Of a DNA stretch of 64,000 nt, positions 12,101 through 23,300 are shown piece after piece. The translations under genes and the position numbers were made by a program. The notes under the pieces were generated by a model. The model saw nothing but the letters and a program-made list of their open reading frames with translations, was not told the DNA's origin and made no database searches. Position 1 is the stretch's first letter; each line of letters begins with the position of its first letter. This stretch comes from Pelodera strongyloides (Eukaryota > Nematoda > Chromadorea > Rhabditida > Rhabditidae): assembly GCA_036852015.1 (NCBI GenBank), contig JAANDG010000330.1, forward strand, positions 62,001 through 126,000, given 5' to 3'.

Positions 12101-14111
12101 GAATATAATAGTAGTAAAGATAAATGATGGGCAAGAAATGCGTCCAAACGTTTATCTAAAAGAAATTGAGAGTTAGAAAGCAAGCGAAACATGAACTTCT
12201 GATTGACGCAGACTGCTCTTTTAATTTTGAGGTATCCATGAGATGCTTCTAGGTTTTTTTGTAATGAGTAGTTCTTATGGTGCGCAGAGAAGAAAATGCA
12301 TCTCGCAGCGCACTTCGCACAGCTCACTAGGTTATCGCCAGGATATTTAGCACCCTTCCGGCGAAAACCTGGCGAAGATATGGCGAAGTCGACGCGCACC
12401 TTGTCCTTGTGATCTGGTTCGGTAAAATTGAAGAATACTAGGCCACTGAAGAATACTACCCAAATTTGAAATATACTACCTCAAATGTATGGGGGTAGCA
12501 TTTTGTAACATGCAAAGTACTACCCCACCATTGAAGAACACTACCCCTTTTAACATTTTATTACCCCAGTCAAGGGGGTAGTAAATTGTAATAAAGGGGT
12601 AGTTTCTTCAATGGTGGGGTAGTGTTCTTCTATAGAGGGTAGTGTTCTTCAATGGCGGGGTAGTGCTCTTCAAACCCTAGTTTATCTTGAATTACGCTAC
12701 CCCTTACATGTGACAATACCCCCACCCATTGGTACTACCCCCATCAATTGAATATGACTACCCACCATTGAATATGACTACCCCCCCCCATTCAATTGAA
12801 TATGACTACCCCACCATTGAATATGACTACCCCACCATTGTATATGACTACCCCACCATTGCATATGACTACCCCACCATTGAATATGACTACCCCACAA
12901 CTGAATATGACTACCCCACTATTGAATATGACTATCCCACCAATTGAATATGACTACCCCACCATTGAATATGACTACCCCACCATTGAATATGACTACC
13001 CCCCCCCCCCCCAATTGAATAACACTACCTCACTAGAAAGGGGTAGTATTTTGCAAAGACAGGGGGTAGTATTTTGTAAAATGGGGGTATTATTTTGCAT
13101 GGGATAATATTTTTCAAAAAGGAGTAGTGTTCTTCAATGCAGGGGGTAGTGTTCTTCAATGCAGGGGGTAGTGTTCTTCAATGCAGGGGGTAGTGTTCTT
13201 CAATGCAGGGGGTAGTGTTCTTCAATTCTACCATCTGGTTCTGCATCAATTTTCGCGTTTTCGTACACTAGACGCGCCTACATTCCGATGCTCGAAATTG
13301 TCGTGCCAGCGTGCCAAAAGAGAAGTTCGTGGTTTACCGTTTACATCAGATTACGTTTTATCAAACTAAAACAATTTAACTTTCTTACTTCTCTCTTTAA
13401 AGGGACAGGCCCATCAAAATAAACCTATATTTACGATACGTTCATAGTGACTATCAAGCTTTTTTATTACAATATATACAAACTAAATTTCACATTTATT
13501 TGCCATATAAAGCTTTTTTCCGATGCGCTCGCTTAAATGTATATCGTAAAGCCGCAAATATCCTTGTCGTCAATGCAAATTTATCGTGAAATCATAATGC
13601 GATTAAAATTTGCATATATAGCTTTGAAATCTGCAGTTTTATGGTATACATATGCGTTGAGTGCATTGGAAAAAAGTTTTCCAGGGCGAATAATGGTGAA
13701 ATTTAGTTTGTATCTTTTGTAATAAAAATGCTTGATAGTCATTATGAACGTATCGTAAATATAGGTTTATTTTGATGGGCCTGTCCCTTTAACTGAATAT
13801 TTTTTAAACTCATAATTAACACTTACATCTTTCTCTTTGTCTTATTCTGTTTATTTGTTTCGTAATTTTGAAAAAATTCAAATCGAAACTTACCAACTCA
13901 TTGTGGACAGTGAATGCGCTTTTACAGTAGTAAAAGTGCGGTTTATGCAGCGGACGGTACCCTGTAAGGTAATAAATTTCAATGTGTCTCATGGTCAGCT
14001 TCAAACACATAGACTATGACGGAGCTAAACTATTTTTTCAAGGAGAAATCTCTTACCGTATTGAATATGAGATCTTTTGAGAAGCGACGGTACCTCGTGG
14101 GCCGTCAGCAT
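9169..14111 (-). CDS. PAQR family seven-transmembrane protein (membrane progestin/adipoQ receptor type), about 302 aa
   Basis: Exons in transcript order: 14111-14057, 13961-13894, 12155-12073, 11806-11737, 11576-11448, 11329-11165, 9694-9551, 9363-9169. The total of 909 nt is in frame with matching phases. PAQR hallmarks appear in order: GYRP (19-22), HNELINVWTH (39-47), SSIAH in the second membrane segment (His90), IDFAGI (Asp107), FSGIFMGGNVPERWAPG near 205-225, and HQLFH spanning the last splice (His237 and His241). The three His plus Asp form the zinc-dependent hydrolase-like site of the family and all are kept. In the family these are membrane receptors or lipid-metabolising proteins (progestin, adiponectin or ceramide related). 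The first listed ATG directly follows an acceptor-like TTTCAG, so an upstream exon may exist; 17291-17425 is phase-compatible. Introns are stuffed with repeats. Confidence 0.9.
9756..10863. mobile_element. Foldback element with minisatellite arms (GGAATACC family)
   Basis: Outer inverted repeats read GGCTTATTGGGTAAGA at about 9763 and its complement TCTTACCCAATAAGCC-like form near 10833-10850. Inside each follows an array of 20-29 base units built on GGAATACC and CTGGGCAACCG (about 9799-10045, and inverted at 10595-10825). Further in, a second inverted pair contains TTTATTTCAGCGCTA (about 10085 and 10530). The centre has a direct duplication of about 50 bases (10237-10335). The arrays read as open frames in all phases because the unit lacks stops; I see no transposase. 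It lies in the last-but-one intron of the PAQR gene. Confidence 0.85.
10890..11080 (-). repeat. Dispersed repeat with CACCAAATGG motifs, copy 1
   Basis: This shares, in inverted orientation, a run of similar sequence with 57570-57775: GCCGAAACCA, CGTCGTTGGCCC, CACCAAATGG and GTGACCA motifs in the same order. Both copies are noncoding. It is probably a short nonautonomous element; its ends were not determined. Confidence 0.6.
11631..11705 (+). repeat. tRNA-like sequence, probably SINE-derived
   Basis: TGGCCTAGCAGG matches an RNA polymerase III box A and GGTTCGATTC matches box B with correct spacing. The flanking stems do not pair as in a working tRNA. It is therefore read as a degenerate tRNA-derived sequence inside a PAQR intron. 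Confidence 0.5.
12430..13232. repeat. Minisatellite-rich foldback region (GGGGTAG / CTACCCC units)
   Basis: Left part: inverted GAAGAACACTACCCC and GGGGTAGTGTTCTTC units around 12500-12660. Middle: about 12 tandem copies of a 21-base unit based on AATATGACTACCCCACCAT (about 12750-12990). Right part: five 22-base units of CAGGGGGTAGTGTTCTTCAA (13137-13227). Opposite arms can pair, so the whole may form a cruciform. Open frames across it are repeat artefacts. It lies in a PAQR intron. Confidence 0.8.
13401..13788. mobile_element. Palindromic TTAA-flanked MITE
   Basis: TTAA at 13397-13400 and 13789-13792 flank inverted ends AGGGACAGGCCCATC / GATGGGCCTGTCCCT. The arms pair over most of the length with a small loop. 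There is no coding capacity. It resembles the palindromic TTAA elements known in Caenorhabditis (family knowledge) and sits in a PAQR intron. Confidence 0.9.
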
Positions 14112-14604
14112 CTGAAATTTATAGGTGGCTTTGAAAAGCAATACTGCGTACATTTTTAAAGTTGGTGCTGCGATGAAAACCTGAAGTGGGCACAGTGGCC
14201 GTATGCGCGAACACAGGGAGCATCCCGTCTGGGAGAATTTTTCAGTACACTCCCAGAATTCGGGCTTACGGCCATAGGAACACCAAATATATTCAAAACA
14301 TGAGTACGTTGGGTCTTCAAATGATAAACATGTAAACTATTTTTTTTGTTGGGTTTTCCATCAATATGCGGACACGAACTTCCTGGGACCTCATGTCAAA
14401 CATTCAGCAAAAACTTGGATATGAGAATGAATATTTTATTTCAGAAGAATAAAGGCTGCATGGAATCAAAATGTCACTGATTATCACGCCATGCCATAGA
14501 AACGAGAAATTAGACAGCAACTGAAAATAACTAAAATTAGCATAATTCTTTCAGAAAATACGTAGTCGGCACATAACAAATTAGCCCTATTCTATATTTA
14601 AATC

Positions 14605-14790
14605 AAAGCAAATTGTCCGACTTTGTCAGTCCTGGCCCTTGCCCGACGGAAAATGACGAGCAGTAATTTATCATCTGGAACTCGGCATCTATTATGCTTA
14701 GGACCTCCGAGGAACAGGCATACGCAAAATTTGAACACTGCATTGTACAACCTTTGAATAGGTGCACGTTCTTGAAGAGTAAAAGATTTT
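14605..14790 (+). repeat. SINE 3' fragment
   Basis: Shares CTGGCCCTTGCCCGA-like, CATCTGG and TTGAATA..GGTGCACG.TCTTGAAG segments in order with 26128-26275. The tRNA-like head is missing, so it is a 5'-truncated copy of the same SINE. Confidence 0.6.
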
Positions 14791-14796
14791 TTTTAA

Positions 14797-15268
14797 AGGG
14801 ATGGGCTCACTACAAAATCATCTTGTTTTTATGCTTTAGTTTGATTGTACAAGGGTAAACTTAAACAAAGAACATAAAAAAAGTTTCTTGAATTACTCCC
14901 TAGGGAAGATATTAGGTAAAAAGGGTGAGTATTGATCTATCTTCCGATAACGTGAGTAAACAAGATAAACTAGGGAAGCTAAGAGATATGGCTGAAACAC
15001 ACTGTTTTGAGCACAATAAACTGTAGTTTTCATCGTTTATTTTACTCAAAACAATGAAAAACAGTGTGTTTCAGCCATATCTCTTAGTTTCCCTAGTTTA
15101 TCTTGTTTACTCACGTTATCGGAAGATAGATCAATACTCACCCTTTTTACCTAATATCTTCCCTAGGGAGTAATTCAAATAACTTTTTTATGCTCTTTGT
15201 TTAAGTTTACCTTTGTACAATCAAACTAAAGCATAAAAACAAAGTGATTTTGTAGTGAGCCCATCCCT
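14797..15268. mobile_element. Palindromic TTAA-flanked MITE, near-perfect 470-base hairpin
   Basis: TTAA sites at 14793-14796 and 15269-15272. Ends are AGGGATGGGCTCACTAC and its complement. The arms, about 220 bases each, are almost identical, with the centre near 15030, so this looks like a young copy. Noncoding. Confidence 0.92.
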
Positions 15269-17290
15269 TTAAAGTCATAATATGTCTCAAAGTAAGAAAT
15301 TATTATGGAAAACTTTCTGAAAAAAGGGCATGTTCACGCGGAGCTTATTTATATTCTAATCCTCTCAGATAGGATGTTTTCCCTACAAATATAGAATTGA
15401 CCAGAATAAACCTTAACATTGCGCCAGAGACATATTTTTGGAATGTTTGGTATTGCGATCATTTCTGTACTGATCTTTTGTGATTCTGTCAGAAAAGGTC
15501 AATCAACTCAGAAAAAGAAGGGGAAAATTAATTGAATTGTTGTTGATGCGAAGAGATTTGTAAAGAATTTGGCAAACTAAATGGCTTTTTTAAACATTGA
15601 AGTAGGTTGATAGCAAGAGCCGCCGCTTTTATAAAAAAGGAGGTGAAATCGTGGATTAAATTTATTATCCCTTTTAATCCGCCTTTATTTCCCTTTTAAT
15701 CCGCCTTTATTATATTACAAACAGAAATAAGGTTAAAGTGACTTGGTAATTAATTTTCTCAGGCATACGAATCTCGGAAAATTATAGTACAAAGATGATA
15801 TCTATTCACAACAATTGGCTACACACATACGGCAGTAGCTTGGATACAACTATAAAACGTAGCTAATAATAATACATACGTAGAAGGAAGAAGACGTAAT
15901 ACACATATCACATATTCCACTGAAACACATTGTTTGAAGCAACATAACGGCCGATTTTTGAAACGTATTTTTCAACTGCATTCCCATCATATGTATATTT
16001 TGTATGATAAGGAATGTGATTAGAATAAAAAACTCTCAATATCGTGCACTTACAATTAGTTGCACACGCATACGCTACATGGGAATGCAGCGTCCGACTT
16101 ACGTTTCAAATTCGTCTTTATACCACTTTAAAGGATAAGTTCGTGAGCATACAACATTAACAAAACGTAAAATAACCTCAAAAAGTCCAAACACATAGTG
16201 TTGAGCGAATGCCCAGCCAGCGAACCTGTTCGGCGACCTTTATTTTACTATGGACACGAAAAAAAAACGGAAAGGAAGGGAGATTTTGTCCTGTGGAAAA
16301 GTGGAAAACACCGAATTCAATTATTTATGGGGCATTTTGAGAATGAGATTAATTTCACTAATTAATCTGACGGGGGAAAAGCAAGGCAGGCTTCGCCCGT
16401 TCGCCTCTTATTTCAACGGCAATATATATATATATATATATATAATATATAATATATATTATATATATATAATAATATCTCCTATAATCTATCTATATAT
16501 ATCTCCTAAAGCTATATTAGTGTGTGCAGTTTGGTGATTGTGACATACTTTTGCAGGAAACTTCGTGTGGCATATTGACTCGTATTGACTTCATACATGT
16601 GTATATTAGATGGAAATGCCTCGAGTGTAGATCACAATAACCACTTGTGTGTACATATACCACAATAAAAGAACCCTTGTATGTATAGATCAAAATCATA
16701 TGACCTGAGCTCTGAGCTGTAGATCAAAAATAGTCCTGTTGTAGATCAAAATGACCTATGCAGTATCATATTTTTGCAGGCACTTTCGGGTGGGGGGGAG
16801 GGGGTTTGCGTGCATAGTTGAGAGGTCTCGCGGTTGAAGGACACGCTCTGCTATGGGACACTTTGGCAAATAGAACGAAATATTGCAGATAATTAGGGGA
16901 TTGGGAGAAAATACAGGAAAATAGCGGGGAAATTGTGTAGAGATTGCAGAGAAAAGTAAGGAAATTGGTGAAAAGTATCCGAAGACAAAATGCTATATAG
17001 ATTATGGATGTATAACAGGATCTCTCTTCGTTTTTGACAAGAAATAAAATTCAACACGCAAAAACTGCTATTTCTTCTGATTTATGCAGGGCACCATTTA
17101 GACCAAACACCCGCTTATCTTATAATGATATTCAATTAAAATTTCTGATGTTTGAGCAGAAATATGATTACAAATGTAAATTGCACAGCACAGGTGCAGT
17201 GTCCTTCTTCTAATCACATCACTTGTAAACTGATTTGATTCCGCTGAGTGAACGACAAATAAAGAAAACGGTGATGGGACAAGTGCTCAC
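15269..17290. other. Noncoding region with small repeats
   Basis: Holds a short tandem duplication of CCCTTTTAATCCGCCTTTATT-like units (15668-15715), a degenerate member of the short TGAAACG palindrome family (about 15940-16131), an AT microsatellite (about 16424-16500) and recurring GTAGATCAAAA words (16625-16755). No exon is supported. Confidence 0.5.
15940..16131. mobile_element. Short TGAAACG-family palindrome
   Basis: Ends carry ACGGCCGATTTTTGAAACG on the left and CGTTTCAAA on the right, with CATTCCCAT / ATGGGAATG inside each arm. It belongs to the same family as copies at 19445, 24508, 33849, 41585, 45048, 52062 and 63022. Noncoding. Confidence 0.7.
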
Positions 17291-17425
17291 TTGCTCTATG
17301 AATTGTACATCAATTTTATATGGCTCCTCAAAATAGGCGAAAATTGACTTGAATGAAGTTTTTTTTGTGAAATAGTAGTCCAACGCATCGGAGTGAACTA
17401 CCACCAGGTGGTAATGCAAAGGTAT
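17291..17425 (-). CDS. Possible single exon, maybe 5' exon of the PAQR gene
   Basis: A 45-codon open stretch bounded by TTGTTAG acceptor and GAGCAA|GTGAGC donor, both in phase 0. It encodes a soluble-looking segment that includes HSDALDYYFTKKTSF and PYKIDVQFIEQ. The next exon on this strand with a matching phase is 14111-14057, the first PAQR coding exon, so this could encode part of its N-terminus. No family match of its own. Confidence 0.35.
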
Positions 17426-19444
17426 CTAACAAATAAGGAATTTGTGGAGTGTAGAAAATGTAATGAACATATTTACTAACATAAGTTACACGCACATATA
17501 TTGTGGCTGTATCTGTATTTATGGTGACTCACGGATCGACATTTCAAAATATGTATATTCATGTGCGAAGAAAATTATTAAATTATGTACTCAATTTTAG
17601 GATGCATCATTTTAGGAAGTATCATAATAATCTGCATCTGTATCTACAACAACATCCAAAACCTATCTTCAATATGTTATAAGCCGACCCATATATGTGT
17701 TTACATAGGCTGAGTCACGAAGTATTTATGTGAGCTTGTATACGTAAGTGTGCATTTATTGTCATTTTGAATTGTTATTTGTTTGCCAGTGGTACGCTTT
17801 ACATCAGTCTATACTTATATACTTATACTCATCATATAAGTAAAACTCACCAGATACATGCATATTGGTGAAATTTGAGAAAACAGGAAAAATGCTAGAA
17901 CACACTGTCTTCACACTGCTGGCAACGGCATGACATAACAGCTGTGCTGCGTTTTGTGTGCACTTTTTATAGTTCAAATCTCAAGGAATGTTCATTCTAT
18001 TCTGCTCATTAGAGAGAAGAATTGTCAGCAATTAATTTCGAGACCTATAATTAAGCAAATCAGTGATTTATAATTTATTGCAACTAAGTACAACCCAAAT
18101 CCACAATCCAACCTCCTTCATGCAGCTACGCTAAACCCGAAACACATATTTATTTCCGATGCTAACATAGGAAGTAACTAAAATCTACGGTAGTTAGCCT
18201 ATTGTTAGAAAACGTCATTAGCAAGTCTAGTGACTAATAAGTGCAAATGCGCTCTCTAGAATAGTTCAGTACAATTTTAAGAAAATAATAAACTGATACG
18301 ACAGAATAGTTTTCGATAACTTGGGGTTAGACTTTTGAATGAAAGATGTTTCGAGACAATTCCTCCCAGACGCAAGCGGAAATGGCTTGTTTGCCCGATT
18401 AAATCTAGAAAAGGAATCCGTCTCACTCCACTTGAAAAGTGAGTGAGCAGTCAAATATGCAAAATAGGGAACATGAATTTCAATTAATTTAGTTTGCATA
18501 AACAAAACATTCCACGTTGTGAAACTCGCTCACATTTGATTACTTTTGCCCTTTTTTGTTTGATGTGAAAATATTTTACTCTGCTCTAATAGCACAAATA
18601 CTAAATCTCATGGTCAGCTAATCGTCGAGAAAGATGAAGACAATTATCTATCAAACATATTCATGCATATTCTCAAAGCCGGAATTGTCCGAATAAGTTA
18701 TCGTGGACTGAAGATACGAGGACACATCCAAAGAATTGATGAGAAAATTGAAATTTGAAGACACTCTACAAAATTTAGTAAAATCTTTTTCTGAATGGAA
18801 ATCTCGTCGAGGGGTGTTCGTGAGTGCACTGGGTCACATCGATTATTCCTTGTTTCGTGTCCCTCCGGGGGAACATTTCGATCTACTGCCTTGTTAGGAC
18901 GACGTCGTCGGTCTGGGGTACGAATAAGGGCCGCTGTCCGGAGTTTGGCAGCACTCTCTTTCGAGCTGGGTCCCTGGGTCCTTTTGCTTCTGGGGCCTTA
19001 TGCACGTCTATCTCCCCTCACTATCCCCCTCTCTCTCCCTCTCTCTCTACCTCTGACCATCTCTATAGCTCCTTTTTTCGTTTCTGTTTCATAATCGTTT
19101 TAATTGGAATTGTGACTAAAATTAAAAATGATCACTTCCTAGAGAACAAAAAAGAAACCTTTATTTATTAATACACACGAAAAGACATAAAAAATATCAG
19201 AATTTTTTCTTCGCTTCGAAGAAAACATGCAACAGTATCACGTACTTATACATATACCTACAATTATATTATGGATAATAATGCAATTATAATAATATCA
19301 CATGTACACAGTGATACGATACAGATACATCAACACCAGGTTGCTGGTTGTGAGCTTTTTCAATAAATTATTAAATGATGCTGACCTGCCACGAAAAGCT
19401 GTTATATTGTAAAGGTATTTTACTTGTTAATTATTGTTTGTTAA

Positions 19445-19592
19445 AGTGAAATACTGGCCGGTTTTTGAAACGCATCGTGGACAACATAATTCTTATCTAT
19501 GCTAATTACTCCGTTACTCGAATTTGCTCGATTTTTTATTCTAATTCATAAGAATGCTGGTATACTCGAAGGGTTTCAAAAACCATTTCGCT
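19445..19592. mobile_element. Short TGAAACG-family palindrome with intact TTAA flanks
   Basis: TTAA at 19441-19444 and 19593-19596. Ends are AGTGAAATACTGGCCGG and CCATTTCGCT, with GTTTTTGAAACG / GTTTCAAAAAC inside. Noncoding. Confidence 0.8.
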
Positions 19593-20036
19593 TTAAATCA
19601 TCATTTAAGATTTAATAACCAAAACACTTTAAGATTTAATATCCAAAACGTTATGCAAAAAATAAAACTTATTGTTAATATTTACTTCAACTATGCTATG
19701 CTATGCAATGATTTGTGCAGAACAGATCTGGTTATATGTAAATGAAGGAAAAGGAACAAGGGAAATAAATAATATTTTTCGCAAGAATATTTGAACCACA
19801 GAAATGGTACACGTCAGATGATAAAATTAAGGAAAATGGCTAACAGATAATCCTGAGGTTTCACTTTCTTGTTACACGTCTCATTGTGTTGCTCCTCCAC
19901 AATTCACCTGCTTTTTGTCTGATCACTAAAACACACATTTATTGTTAGGTAGGTATGTCATATTTAGACAATGTTGACAATGAATGGTTTAGATTACCAG
20001 TACCGTATTATTCATCCACTGCTTATTATATTAGTT

Positions 20037-20183
20037 CTTTCTCTAGTTTATTCCCCGTTAGTAGTGAAGCACTAGATTCTACTTTGTGGTTTTGTTTATT
20101 TCTCTCCGCTTCTTTCTCTAGTTTATTCCCCGTTAGTAGTGAAGCACTAGATTCTACTTTGTGTTTTTGTTTATTTCTCTCCG
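20037..20183 (+). repeat. Direct tandem duplication, about 70-base unit, two copies
   Basis: The unit starting TTCTCTAGTTTATTCCCC and ending CTCTCCGCT occurs twice in tandem with one or two differences. Noncoding. Confidence 0.85.
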
Positions 20184-20351
20184 CTGCTATCGTCTGCTTT
20201 TTTAAACGTATATTTCTGTGTGGTAAACATATCCTTTCAAAACGTTATGATTACGGATGATTCTGCCTTCTGTAGAAATAAAATACAATTCCAAGATCTT
20301 TGATCTATCAAATAGCCCAGCAACTTCTAGTTCCACAGAGAATAAAAATCC

Positions 20352-23300
20352 TTACATTTCTTCACTGTGACTTTGGAGCGGAACATCAACCACATCTCTT
20401 TTTCCACACATACAGATTCTCTCACTGACGCCCGGCATTTTGTCGGCCAGTGGTTTTCCCTAAATCTATAGCATTTATACAAATTTCACATTTAATATAC
20501 TAGTTCAATAATAGCTATGAAAGCAGAGAGGCCATCGTCATGAAACGACATGCACTACAAAACTTTCCTGTGACTGTGTACCCTAGACTAGGTTTCGTTA
20601 AAATTTTCAGGATTCAAACCTTCGATTCCGGTATAAGGGCGAAGAAGAGTGAGCTTTCAAGCGCTTGTAAACCCAGCATAACGAGGAATGGGAGTGCTTC
20701 GGAGTATTTGCCCTGAGAAAGGGTGAAATATATTTACCATATTTTTTACTGATGAATCATGAATTTGTCATCGCCTTTGGAATAGGAAACCAGGAAACTT
20801 CCGGATTAGACGAAACTTGAGCAGGAATTGGAAGATCAGATATAGTACTTATGAAATTCTAGATAACAACATAGCACCAATCAACGAAGTATTTGTATTA
20901 CATTCACGCACATCCGCACATGTATAGTAAACGCGGATGAAATTGATTGTAGGAAAACTGGAAAAATCACGAAGAATAAGGTTAAAGCAAACCAGCGTAA
21001 AAAGTTGAGGCGCAAAAATCGATCCCATACTTCCGCTAAGTTGTGTCATTGCATAGGCAATGTTACGGACCGGTGTGGGGTAGATCTCCGAGCATGAAAC
21101 CTATAAAAGAGCCAATAAGTCAATCAGTCAATCATAAACTTTTTGGTTTAGCCAAGTTGGACTGTGCGGATGTACTGGAATTGAAACAAGTGTCAGAATT
21201 TCAAAAAAAAAATTTGTTTTGGTGTGTCACGTGATCGGGTTGCAATATGGTGTCATTGTGTAATGGCGTGTCATATGATGTTGCAGTGCCACGACGACAT
21301 GTATAATATGGATATTAAAACATGGGGTATCATACGGTGTGTTGGCGTGTCTTACGGTGTCATGGCGTGTATCATATGGTGTTGTAGTGTTACGCCATAG
21401 TGCCTATGGTGTGTTGGCGTGAGACACAATGCGCTGACGTAACATATGATGACATTGAGTGTCACACGATGTCGTGGGGTGTTTCATGATGTCGCGGCTT
21501 GTTTTACAGTGTCATTATGTCCCATTCCGTGACATACTTGATAAGGTATAGTATGCATAAAAAAGAAGAAGCAGAGGAAGGAACGAAAAATAATACTTGA
21601 TTTGTGATGTAGATCTGAGACGCCATTGAACTTGCAGAAATGACCAGATATCTTGTGTAGTTTGACCATTCCCTCAACAAGCCTACAAAACGTTCTCCTT
21701 ATTTCCATGAATAATTTCTTTTTAATTCTATGAAAATCACTGTCAAGAGAGCATTACTGCAGTTGCTTTAACCAGATTAACGAGCAAGTATGGAGGCAAG
21801 CGAAAACAAAGAGAAGGATGTCAGTACCTTATACCTAATGGTCTTTATTACGACGTAAGTAGTGAGTATTTATCGTTATTTTTAGAGTCATATATTCGAC
21901 CCAAAACCAGAAATAACTACCAAAGAAATTGAGAATCAAAATCACAACAACCGCAAACATTGTATATCCAGCGAATGTAAAATGAGCAACCTAAAATTTA
22001 TGAATAATTGTAAGAAAAAAAAATGAAATTTTTTCGACCCTGCACGATGGGATGTAACTTACCAAATAATTTATCATTTGACTTGAGTTAGAGCCCCCAA
22101 GCCTAACTGTAAGCTGTTTCCCTCACCCCCAGCCCTCTTATTTGGGATCAGCCTATGTTTTTTTTAATGAATTACAGGCCACGTGTTACAAAAATCCAAA
22201 ACTCTCACCCGTCTTCCTAACCACGTGAAATTGAAGTCGGAAAATGCGGAGAGAATATTGAGAATAAATCGTAGTATGCCAATAGTGAGCAAATTAAAAT
22301 ACATTGAACCCGCTAATTGCTCCAGATTAAACATAATACCATAATTGATGATACCAACGGCAAGACTGAAAAAATAACATTTCAATCAGAACATTTCAAT
22401 TTTTAAATGTTGTTGCATATTCAAAATGAACGCTCTTTTTTTAAACGTCAAAAATTATGCTTTAATATTTTCTGAAACTTACTAACTGAAAATCATAGTA
22501 ACTGTATAAGAGACCAAACGCCATGAGAAGAATAAGTGATGAAAATAGTAGCGAGTGTTATTACCGGTACTCTGAAAAGGAAACTTCGAATAGAAATTAA
22601 TAATGAAGTAGCGGTAGTTCCTAACAGAAAGTTACACCGTGCAAATTATCTTTGCGCTAGAACTCCGTCCAATGAGAAAATGCGAAGAAACGGTGATCAA
22701 ATCCAAGTGTGTGTTTGTGTGTATGTTTGTATATACATATGTGTGTGTGCGCGTACGTGTGTATATATATATGCCTACGTTTTTGCAGTATGTGTATGTG
22801 TCCCCTTGCCAGTATCACTCAACTCCTAACCTCAAACTTCTTCTGTTCCATCGCGAGTACTTCCACTAGAAGAGCTTCGTCAACCTGCTTTCCGTTCCAC
22901 CGTGTTATCTTTTTGATAACATGTTCGGCATCTTTGATTCTTCCTTGCCGAAGAAGCCAGTAGCTGGACTCGGTCGAGAAACTGACATAGGGATTTACTT
23001 TTTTAAATTAACCTCATGTTCATTACATCATGGTGCCTTGTTTCGAAACGGATGTTTTATGAGTTGTTCGTTTGTAATTTTCAAAAAAAGAAAAGACTCA
23101 CAATAGAATCGCGCAGGCTAGAAATGCAAACGAGTTCACAGCCACAGCATATGTTCTCCAATCGACAGAGTAATAAGCGATAATCGTAATCAAAATTATA
23201 TTGGGAGACCAAGAAACTATGAAGTTCATCCACATTCGATGGTTCTTTGGAAACGTTTCGCACATATAAACAACAACAATGCTGCAAAGACAGACATTAA

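Larger units (their letters stand above)
17426..20351. other. Intergenic region
   Basis: No exon is supported on either strand. A GC-richer island at about 18790-19070 stands out from its AT-rich surroundings and looks inserted, but I cannot classify it. A TTAA palindrome (19445-19592) and a tandem duplication (20037-20183) are listed separately. Confidence 0.45.

Noticed and set aside
12729..13107. Open frames with repeating Tyr-Asp-Tyr-Pro-Thr
   Set aside because: Translation of the 21-base minisatellite; periodic in all frames and not a protein.
22536..22963. Plus-strand frames rich in Cys and Val
   Set aside because: Derived from the TG/TA microsatellite and antisense to transporter exons.
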